From an uncultured Ruminococcus sp. (GTDB lineage: Bacteria; Bacillota; Clostridia; Oscillospirales; Ruminococcaceae), in NCBI GenBank assembly GCA_946612185.1, contig CAMOEP010000094.1:1-7763 (forward strand): a stretch of 7,763 nt of DNA, in the 5' to 3' direction. Positions 1 to 4,293 of the stretch are shown in pieces. A program made the position numbers and the translations under genes. The notes below the pieces were generated by a model. It did no database searches and had not been told where the DNA came from. It worked only from the letters and a program-made list of their open reading frames with translations. Position 1 is the stretch's first letter. Every line of letters starts with the position of its first letter.

Positions 1-163
1 TGTCGGTTTCTTTTTTCAGCTCAAAATGCTTTTTGAGATGCCGAACAATAACCTGACCGTCCGCTTCGAGGAGGTGAAGGTCATTGCCGGAGCAGCCGAA
101 AGTACTACGGAGTTTTCCACTGAAACGACAGAAATAGCCCCGGAAACAACTGAAAATACATAA
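1..163 (+). CDS. C-terminal end of an unidentified protein with a Thr/Glu-rich tail (partial)
   Basis: The reading frame enters from the left edge (first full codon at base 2), stays open for 53 codons and ends at TAA 161-163. The first half includes the segment FEMPNNNLTVRFEEVKV, and the last 25 or so residues are rich in Thr and Glu (for example FSTETTEIAPETTENT). An F-x-MP-x4-TV-x-F pattern resembles the end of InlB B-repeat-type beta modules of surface proteins (for example tFtMPdgnVtvtAtF); this is a weak family guess from a short stretch. The Thr/Glu tail suggests an exported or surface protein, since the secreted hydrolase downstream has a similar composition, but no anchor motif follows the tail. 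A strong terminator begins 7 bases after the stop, which supports this as a real gene end. The function cannot be named from this fragment. Confidence 0.7.
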   Translation, partial: VGFFFQLKMLFEMPNNNLTVRFEEVKVIAGAAESTTEFSTETTEIAPETTENT

Positions 164-169
164 AAATCA

Positions 170-210
170 GGCGGAAGCAAGAGTGCCACTTGCTTCCGCC
201 TTGTTATTTG
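170..210 (+). terminator. Rho-independent terminator of the left-edge gene
   Basis: A perfect 12-bp stem, GGCGGAAGCAAG (170-181) with CTTGCTTCCGCC (189-200), encloses a 7-base loop and is followed by the T-rich run TTGTTATTTG. It starts 7 bases after the TAA of the upstream gene, so it ends that transcript and separates it from the hydrolase gene. Confidence 0.9.
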
Positions 211-384
211 TTATATCTTTAGGTGTTATTTACAACCTTCAATCGGCTATGTTAAGCGAATTTCGTTAAATCAGCTTTAAATCTTTTAAAAACTACAAAA
301 ACTTATAGTCATTTTGCCGTCAATGCCGAAAAATCGCAAAGCAGTCCATTTAGGTATTTTGACGGTAGAATTTTGTCGGTTTTC

Positions 385-409
385 AACTTTGAAAGTTACA
401 ATTTGTAAC
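385..409. repeat. Two overlapping short palindromes
   Basis: AACTTT-G-AAAGTT (385-397) and GTTACA-ATT-TGTAAC (395-409) are both perfect and share three bases (GTT). They look like possible protein-binding sites, although short AT-rich palindromes also arise by chance. Confidence 0.5.
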
Positions 410-430
410 CATTTGATACCATTTGATACC
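401..430. repeat. 10-bp tandem repeat, two exact copies plus one variant
   Basis: ATTTGATACC occurs at 411-420 and 421-430, directly preceded by the related ATTTGTAACC at 401-410. The period is about one helical turn, so any protein bound to each unit would sit on the same face of the DNA. The first unit overlaps the palindrome at 395-409. Confidence 0.7.
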
Positions 431-564
431 ACTCCACCTGTACCACTTGTAAAGAATTGTACCCGGAGGCATCGGAAATCTCGCATCTGCGTCAGTTTTT
501 TCCCTGAGTATCCGGTAATAAGAATATATAATTATACAAAACGTAATAATTAATGTCCACTACA

Positions 565-583
565 TTTGTAACAGGTTTGTAAT
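565..583. repeat. Direct repeat TTTGTAA with 11-bp period (TTACAA-N5-TTACAA on the - strand)
   Basis: TTTGTAAC (565-572) and TTTGTAAT (576-583) repeat with an 11-bp step. Read on the - strand this is TTACAA, five bases, TTACAA. Spacing of this kind is typical of direct-repeat sites bound side by side by OmpR/PhoB-type regulators. The site is about 145 bp upstream of the hydrolase -35, so a regulatory role is only possible, not shown. Confidence 0.4.
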
Positions 584-727
584 AAATTTCTGTTCATTCT
601 TTTGAATTATATAATCTATGTACATATCTCGTTCATTTTATCGTAATATTTTATGTGTCATTTTCACTAAAATGCCCCCTGCCAAAAAAGAATATTTGTG
701 CCGAAAATGGAATCGGTTTCAAAACTG

Positions 728-756
728 TTGCCTTTTGCGGAAGAATGTGGTAATAT
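728..756 (+). promoter_or_regulatory. SigA-type promoter of the hydrolase gene
   Basis: The -35 is TTGCCT (728-733), the spacer is exactly 17 bp, and the -10 is TAATAT (751-756), with a TG two bases further upstream than in the classical extended -10 (TGTGG just before the -10). Transcription would begin near base 763, giving a leader of about 55 bases. Confidence 0.75.
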
Positions 757-763
757 AGTCACA

Positions 764-778
764 GTTCGTTGAACGAAC
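764..778. promoter_or_regulatory. 15-bp perfect palindrome at the transcription start (candidate operator)
   Basis: GTTCGTT-G-AACGAAC is a perfect 7-bp inverted repeat around one central base. It starts 7 bases after the -10, so it covers the first bases of the transcript, a classic position for a repressor site. It does not match the Gram-positive LexA box, which needs GAAC-N4-GTTC. As RNA it could instead fold into a 6-bp hairpin with a TGA loop at the 5' end. Which role applies, if any, cannot be told from the sequence. Confidence 0.6.
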
Positions 779-817
779 GAAAATTTACGAATGCTTTTCG
801 AGGAAAGGATTGAGTTG

Positions 818-1771
818 ATGAGAAAAGCTAAAGTTGCAGCGACTATCTTTGGTGGTGTCACTTCTGCAATATTCTGCGGACTTTTTGCAGTATACGCTAC
901 TTCACCTGTTGTTAGCCCCGTTACCCCAAAGAAATGCGTTGAACAGATCAGCGAGACAGCTTGCGAACCCGCCGCTGAGATCGTGATCTCGACCACCACA
1001 GCAACCACAGCCGTTACCACAGCCAGCAAAACTTCCACTACCACTACAAAGGCAATTTCTACAGTATCATATACCACCGCCATTGATACTGCTTCAAATG
1101 TTGTAACTACTGCAAGCATCGTTCAGCTTAGCGCTGATATCAATGCTGTTGATGCCTGGGCACCTGCTAATAATGAGGTGCAGACTCAGACCGAGGCTGC
1201 TGTACAGACCTGGACAGAGCCGCAGACAGAGCAGTCCACTGAGGTGCTTGAATACGATACACAGGTGCCTGAGGAGATCGACTATGCAGATGCTCCTGAG
1301 GAAATAATCTACTATGAGGAGGTAACTGAGGAATACAGCGAACCTGTAACTGAGGCTGAAACTGAACCTGAGATACAAGTTCCTGAGTATACCGAAGAAG
1401 TGCCCGCAGCACCGGCGGCAGCAGAAGAAACTCCTGCACTCCCCATTTCTGAGTCCGATTATATCGTTCTCTGTAACGCAGTTGCTCATGAGGCAGGCTG
1501 CAATTGGATAGACATTACTGATAAGGCGAAAGTCGTTGAGGTTATTATGAACAGAGTGAACAGTCCTCTGTACCCCAATTCCGTTGTTGGCGTTCTTACA
1601 CAGCCTCATCAGTTCAGCGGTTCTTCTAAATATGTGAACCTTACTACATTTTCATCATATGTGACAGACAGCGTTAAGCAGGCGGTCGATCTTTACTTCG
1701 CTGACCCCAGCGCATTCTCTCACGGTTATTACAGCTTCTATGGCGACGGTACCCGCAACTACTTCTCATAA
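818..1771 (+). CDS. Secreted SleB/CwlJ-type cell wall hydrolase with long Thr- and Glu-rich linker
   Basis: This 317-residue exported protein probably cuts the glycan strands of peptidoglycan. Residues 1-28 form a signal peptide (basic MRKAK, then a hydrophobic stretch, cleavage probably near AVYA). Residues about 58-103 are Thr/Ser/Ala-rich, and 120-205 are acidic and rich in Glu, Thr, Pro and Tyr. Residues about 213-317 match the Hydrolase_2 (SleB/CwlJ) fold: NAVAHEAG carries the expected catalytic glutamate (E225), followed by VIMNRVNSPLYPNSVVGVL and QPHQFSG. In SleB the equivalent glutamate is the catalytic residue of a lytic transglycosylase. I chose the ATG at 818 because AGGAAAGG (801-808) lies 9 bases upstream and the signal peptide starts right there; an in-frame ATG at 791 would add nine charged residues before the signal. 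No SPOR, LysM or other binding domain is visible. The family call is firm; a role in spore germination versus vegetative wall turnover is open. Confidence 0.9.
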   Translation: MRKAKVAATIFGGVTSAIFCGLFAVYATSPVVSPVTPKKCVEQISETACEPAAEIVISTTTATTAVTTASKTSTTTTKAISTVSYTTAIDTASNVVTTASIVQLSADINAVDAWAPANNEVQTQTEAAVQTWTEPQTEQSTEVLEYDTQVPEEIDYADAPEEIIYYEEVTEEYSEPVTEAETEPEIQVPEYTEEVPAAPAAAEETPALPISESDYIVLCNAVAHEAGCNWIDITDKAKVVEVIMNRVNSPLYPNSVVGVLTQPHQFSGSSKYVNLTTFSSYVTDSVKQAVDLYFADPSAFSHGYYSFYGDGTRNYFS

Positions 1772-1817
1772 GTTGTTTGGGTGAAGCTGGCAAATATTCT
1801 TACAATAGGAAAAAAGA

Positions 1818-1845
1818 TGCTCCGGAAAAACCGGAGTATTTTTTT
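1818..1845. terminator. Terminator hairpin 1 in the convergent region (probably bidirectional)
   Basis: The stem TGCTCCGG (1818-1825) pairs with CCGGAGTA (1831-1838) through one G-T wobble, around an AAAAA loop. On the + strand it is followed by seven Ts (1839-1845), ending the hydrolase transcript. The A-rich run before it (1810-1817) reads TCTTTTTT on the - strand, so it can also end the kinase transcript coming the other way. Confidence 0.85.
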
Positions 1846-1885
1846 GCCCCGAAGCATTTCAATAAGACCGCTTCGGGGCATTTTT
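1845..1885 (+). terminator. Terminator hairpin 2, immediately after hairpin 1
   Basis: A perfect 11-bp stem, TGCCCCGAAGC (1845-1855) with GCTTCGGGGCA (1870-1880), encloses a 14-base loop and is followed by TTTTT (1881-1885) on the + strand. It serves as a second stop for hydrolase read-through. On the - strand it has no T-run of its own, so kinase transcripts probably end at hairpin 1 beyond it. Confidence 0.8.
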
Positions 1886-1887
1886 AT

Positions 1888-2859
1888 TTATACAGTTGAG
1901 TAATAGAAACGCATATCAAAATACGCCCCCCCCTCTTTCAGGTTTCCGGCGATAAGACTGCCGTTCTGGGAGCATATTATCTTCCGGGCAAAGGCAAGAC
2001 CTATGCCGTAGCCTTTTTTCCCGTCCGAACTGCTGTGAAACCGGTCAAATATCTTCGGCAGTTCACTTTCGGGAATACCGCTGCCTGTGTCGGATATTAC
2101 CATTCCCCTGTATACCCCATTGTCTGAAGCGTTTATGGTTATCGAGCCGCCGGAAGGGGTATGCTCCATTGCGTTTTTCAGCAGATTTGTCACCGCCTCG
2201 CTGGTGTAACGCCGGTCAGCTTCGATGAACAATCCCTCCGGACACTCCGTCAGGACAGATATATCCTTCAGTTCAAGGGATATGGCGATAGGTTCAATGG
2301 AGTCACGGATAAGCTGCTTCACGGAAAGCTTTTCACGCCGGAACACTACTGCCCCGGCTTCGATACGGGAAAGTCCCAGCATAGTTTCTATCATCCACTT
2401 CATTCGCAGAAGCAGGTCATTCATCTCACGCAGGGCAGACATTCGCTTTTCCGGGGAGATGTCGCTTCGGCGGAGAGTACCTACCAGCAGTATAAGGGAC
2501 GTAAGGGGCGTTCTGAGCTGGTGGGAGATATCCTCAAGCGCCTCTTTGAAACGTTCCCTGTCGTCACGGAGAGTACTATTCTGCTCACGCAGGCGTATAG
2601 TCATTTTCTGTATCTCGGCGGTAAGGATACCAACCTCGCCTTCGCTGTAGGAAGCAAGGTCAACGTTCTCAGCGCCGTGGAGTATCTTATCTATCTCGTC
2701 ACAAAGCTGCATCAGATTCCTGCGGCGTTGCAGGTCGATTATTATCTGTATTACGGTTACTGCCAGAAAAGCTGCCGCCATAATTATTCCCGCCGGAACA
2801 CTTACTAAGAAACAGCCGACAACTGCCGCTGCCATAACTAATATCTGGACTATCTTCAT
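1888..2859 (-). CDS. Two-component sensor histidine kinase with almost no extracellular domain
   Basis: This 323-residue membrane kinase would autophosphorylate and pass the phosphate to the response regulator encoded just upstream. Residues 4-20 and 24-41 are hydrophobic helices with only about three residues between them, so there is no external sensor domain. Residues about 43-95 form a HAMP-like linker. The H box is ISHQLRTPLTSL with the phospho-acceptor His113. The catalytic ATPase domain follows, with an N box (EAVTNLLKNAMEHT, Asn225/Asn229), a G1 box (DTGSGIP, 257-263), an F box (IFDRFHSSS) and a G2 box (GYGIGLAF, 283-290). All key residues are present. The ATG overlaps the TGA of the regulator in ATGA, and the nearby ribosome site is weak (AAGG), so translation is probably coupled. 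The architecture suits intramembrane-sensing kinases, which often respond to cell-envelope stress; the signal itself is unknown. Confidence 0.93.
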   Translation of the reverse strand: MKIVQILVMAAAVVGCFLVSVPAGIIMAAAFLAVTVIQIIIDLQRRRNLMQLCDEIDKILHGAENVDLASYSEGEVGILTAEIQKMTIRLREQNSTLRDDRERFKEALEDISHQLRTPLTSLILLVGTLRRSDISPEKRMSALREMNDLLLRMKWMIETMLGLSRIEAGAVVFRREKLSVKQLIRDSIEPIAISLELKDISVLTECPEGLFIEADRRYTSEAVTNLLKNAMEHTPSGGSITINASDNGVYRGMVISDTGSGIPESELPKIFDRFHSSSDGKKGYGIGLAFARKIICSQNGSLIAGNLKEGGAYFDMRFYYSTV

Positions 2860-3530
2860 ATCTCAGCCGCCTTGTAGCCCATTCCCCGGACGGTAAGTAT
2901 CACCGCAGGCTGTGAGGGGTCGTCCTCTATCTTCTCACGCAGGCGCTTGATGTACACGTTAAGGGTATTATCCGAAACGAACTCCCCCGACACCGACCAT
3001 AGTTCCTCCGCAAGCCTGTCACGGGTCAGCAGCCTGCCCTTATTGCTGAGGAACACCAGCAGCAGACGGTACTCAATAGGCGACAGGTACAGGTCAGCGC
3101 CGTTTTTTGAAGCCATACCACGGGCAGGGTCAAGGGTAACGCTGCCGCATTTGAGAAGCGTGGGAGCTTTTGCGTGGTGGCGCAGAGCGTTCTTGATACG
3201 GGCAGCCAGTTCACGGGGGCGAAAGGGCTTGCTGATAAAGTCGTCCGCACCCAGTTCAAATCCGGCGACGGTACAGGCTTCGTCAGCGGAGGCGGTGAGT
3301 ATGATAACGGGAACGTCGGAAATCGCCCGGATAGCTGAACATACCGCAAAACCGCTTCCGTCTTTCAGGGAAAGGTCAAGGAGTACACAGTCGTAGGAAG
3401 TCTGCGAGAAAGCGTCCAGACCGCTTGTCTGCCCCTCCTTGTGGGTGACGCTGTAGCCTTCGGTTTGCAGAAAGTCCTCAAGATTGCGTGCAAGCTGGAT
3501 ATCGTCCTCGACCAGCAGTATTTTTAGCAT
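2856..3530 (-). CDS. OmpR/PhoB-family response regulator
   Basis: This 224-residue cytoplasmic DNA-binding regulator is the partner of the kinase whose gene it overlaps by 4 bp. The receiver domain (1-118) has the acidic pair Asp9/Asp10 in LLVEDD, the phospho-acceptor Asp52 in LLDLSL, Thr79 in ILTA and Lys101 in SKPF. The winged-helix output domain (about 125-222) has the expected SPIEYRLL, LLTRDRLAEELW and the ending TVRGMGYK. I chose the ATG at 3530, not an in-frame ATG at 3593, because AGGAGG lies 7 bases before it, the receiver fold starts directly with LKILLVEDD, and the promoter (3562-3590) sits inside the would-be extension. Targets are not known. The length and all active-site residues are normal for the family. 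Confidence 0.95.
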   Translation of the reverse strand: MLKILLVEDDIQLARNLEDFLQTEGYSVTHKEGQTSGLDAFSQTSYDCVLLDLSLKDGSGFAVCSAIRAISDVPVIILTASADEACTVAGFELGADDFISKPFRPRELAARIKNALRHHAKAPTLLKCGSVTLDPARGMASKNGADLYLSPIEYRLLLVFLSNKGRLLTRDRLAEELWSVSGEFVSDNTLNVYIKRLREKIEDDPSQPAVILTVRGMGYKAAEI

Positions 3531-3537
3531 TGGAATT

Positions 3538-3543
3538 CCTCCT
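3538..3543 (-). promoter_or_regulatory. Ribosome-binding site that fixes the response regulator start
   Basis: AGGAGG on the - strand lies 7 bases before the ATG at 3530. It overlaps the edge of a short inverted repeat, CCTTTACAAAGG, which could fold only weakly. This site rules out the longer start at 3593. Confidence 0.85.
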
Positions 3544-3561
3544 TTGTAAAGGGTTATTTTA

Positions 3562-3590
3562 ATTGTAACACATATCCGGCAGAATTTCAA
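3562..3590 (-). promoter_or_regulatory. SigA-type promoter of the response regulator/kinase operon
   Basis: On the - strand the -35 is TTGAAA (3590-3585), the spacer is exactly 17 bp and the -10 is TACAAT (3567-3562), preceded by TGTGT. Transcription would start near 3555, leaving a leader of about 25 bases. The kinase has no promoter of its own that I can see, so both genes depend on this one. Confidence 0.8.
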
Positions 3591-3604
3591 CAATTATTTT
3601 ACAA

Positions 3605-3651
3605 ATAAAAAATATCGCCCCGAAGCAGTTCATATAAAACTGCACCGGGGC
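3605..3651 (-). terminator. Rho-independent terminator of the COG2426-type gene
   Basis: GCCCCG-AA-GCAGTT (3617-3630) pairs with AACTGC-AC-CGGGGC (3638-3651): two 6-bp stems separated by a 2x2 mismatch, with a 7-base loop. On the - strand it is followed by GATATTTTTTATTTG. It lies between the COG2426-type gene and the regulator promoter, which separates the two units. Confidence 0.85.
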
Positions 3652-3672
3652 AAAATTTTTGTATATAATATT

Positions 3673-4146
3673 TTACTTAGCCGCAGTAAATGCCGCAACA
3701 CCCATGAGGGTCAGTACTGTGATGATAACGGCTGCCAGAATAACGCCGCAGGTCACTGCAAGCACGCTCTTTTTGAAGTCCAGGTCGAGGAGACTTGCAG
3801 CCAGAGTGCCTGTCCATGCGCCAGTGCCGGGGAGAGGAATTCCCACGAACAGAAGCAGCGCCCAGAACATACCCTTGCCAGCCTTTGCCTGAAGCTTTTC
3901 ACCGCCGTGATGTCCCTTTTCAAGACACCATGTAAAGAATTTGCCGATATACGGCTTATCCTTACCCCATTCAAGTACCTTTCTTGCGAAGAAGAATATG
4001 AACGGTACAGGTATCATATTTCCCACCATACTTATAGCAACCGCTGCCTTCCAGGGCACACCTGCGGAAACGCCGATCGGGATAGCGCCACGAAGTTCAA
4101 CGATAGGTACCATTGATACGAGCAAAGTCATGATATATTTCCACAT
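3673..4146 (-). CDS. Putative small multi-drug export protein (COG2426 / PF06695 family)
   Basis: This 157-residue integral membrane protein matches the small multi-drug export family in length and in two signature stretches, PIVELRGAIPIG (14-25) and VGIPLPGTGAWTG (101-113). Hydrophobic segments run at about 4-28, 34-54, 93-118 and 127-152, and a basic, His/Gly/Lys-rich cytoplasmic or loop stretch (KGHHGGEKLQAKAGKG) lies between the halves. The two Pro/Gly-rich motifs fall at similar places in each half, which suggests an internal pseudo-repeat, perhaps re-entrant loops; this is inference. The family name is historical and transport has rarely been shown directly. The start at 4146 fits the transmembrane start; the ribosome site (AAAGGAAAGAGAG) is loose. 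It has its own promoter and terminator, so it is a one-gene unit. Confidence 0.88.
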   Translation of the reverse strand: MWKYIMTLLVSMVPIVELRGAIPIGVSAGVPWKAAVAISMVGNMIPVPFIFFFARKVLEWGKDKPYIGKFFTWCLEKGHHGGEKLQAKAGKGMFWALLLFVGIPLPGTGAWTGTLAASLLDLDFKKSVLAVTCGVILAAVIITVLTLMGVAAFTAAK

Positions 4147-4170
4147 AATTATTCTCTCTTTCCTTTGTTT

Positions 4171-4181
4171 GGGAATTTCCC
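4171..4181. repeat. 11-bp palindrome in the leader of the COG2426-type gene
   Basis: GGGAA-T-TTCCC is a perfect inverted repeat lying about 15-25 bases after the probable transcription start. It could be a regulator site, but at this length chance is a fair explanation. Confidence 0.35.
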
Positions 4182-4202
4182 TATTCTATTCATTGCTTTT
4201 TA

Positions 4203-4231
4203 ATTATCTCATTTTTCGCCGGATTAGTCAA
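4203..4231 (-). promoter_or_regulatory. SigA-type promoter of the COG2426-type gene
   Basis: On the - strand the -35 is TTGACT (4231-4226), the spacer is exactly 17 bp and the -10 is GATAAT (4208-4203), with a TG at the end of the spacer (extended -10, TGAGATAAT). The start would be near 4196, about 50 bases before the ATG. This is close to consensus and so probably strong. Confidence 0.85.
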
Positions 4232-4251
4232 GTGTTTTTGTAAAAATCGGC

Positions 4252-4287
4252 AAAATCCCGATAATATAGCAGAATTATCGGGATTTT
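4252..4287 (-). terminator. Rho-independent terminator of ftsH
   Basis: A perfect 14-bp stem, AAAATCCCGATAAT (4252-4265) with ATTATCGGGATTTT (4274-4287), encloses an 8-base loop. It begins 7 bases after the ftsH stop. The T-rich side reads TTTTGCCGATTTTT on the - strand. The hairpin has A- and T-runs on both sides and could work in either direction. Confidence 0.88.
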
Positions 4288-4293
4288 TGTGTA

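Larger units (their letters stand above)
211..727. other. Long AT-rich intergenic region with short palindromes and repeats, no gene seen
   Basis: About 520 bases lie between a strong terminator and the hydrolase promoter. Two short open frames (314-553 on + and 286-486 on -) lack ribosome sites and resemble no family, so I do not call them. The region holds two abutting palindromes (385-397 and 395-409), a tandem 10-mer (411-430) and several TTTGTAA-like words spaced 10-11 bp apart (402, 446, 456, 565 and 576). A TATAAT at 610-615 has only a poor -35 (TTTCTG, 587-592) at 17 bp, so a promoter there is doubtful. The length and the repeats suit a regulatory region for the hydrolase or a small RNA, but neither is shown. 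Confidence 0.6.

Noticed and set aside
314..553. 79-codon open frame on the + strand in the intergenic region
   Set aside because: No ribosome site precedes the ATG, the residues match no family, and it crosses the repeat block. The 66-codon frame on the other strand (286-486) fails for the same reasons.
610..615. Extra promoter with TATAAT in the intergenic region
   Set aside because: The best -35 at 17 bp is TTTCTG, far from consensus, and no gene or terminator follows at a fitting distance.
764..778. LexA (SOS) box reading of the palindrome at the hydrolase start
   Set aside because: The Gram-positive LexA site is GAAC-N4-GTTC; here the half-sites are in the opposite order (GTTC-N7-GAAC).
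791..817. Longer N-terminus for the hydrolase from the ATG at 791
   Set aside because: It adds MLFEERIEL before a normal signal peptide and has no ribosome site; the ATG at 818 has AGGAAAGG at a proper distance.
667..1119. 150-codon open frame on the - strand over the hydrolase promoter and 5' end
   Set aside because: It is the reverse complement of the Thr-rich repeat (giving a Val-rich stretch) and runs across the hydrolase promoter; it is an artefact of composition.
1094..1609. 171-codon open frame on the - strand, opposite the hydrolase
   Set aside because: It is a shadow of the low-complexity hydrolase linker and catalytic domain; the product is a Cys/Arg/Leu-rich sequence without a family match or ribosome site.
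2161..2808. 215-codon open frame on the + strand, opposite the kinase
   Set aside because: It is the antisense shadow of the kinase gene, whose motifs are all intact. It has no convincing ribosome site and no recognisable family.
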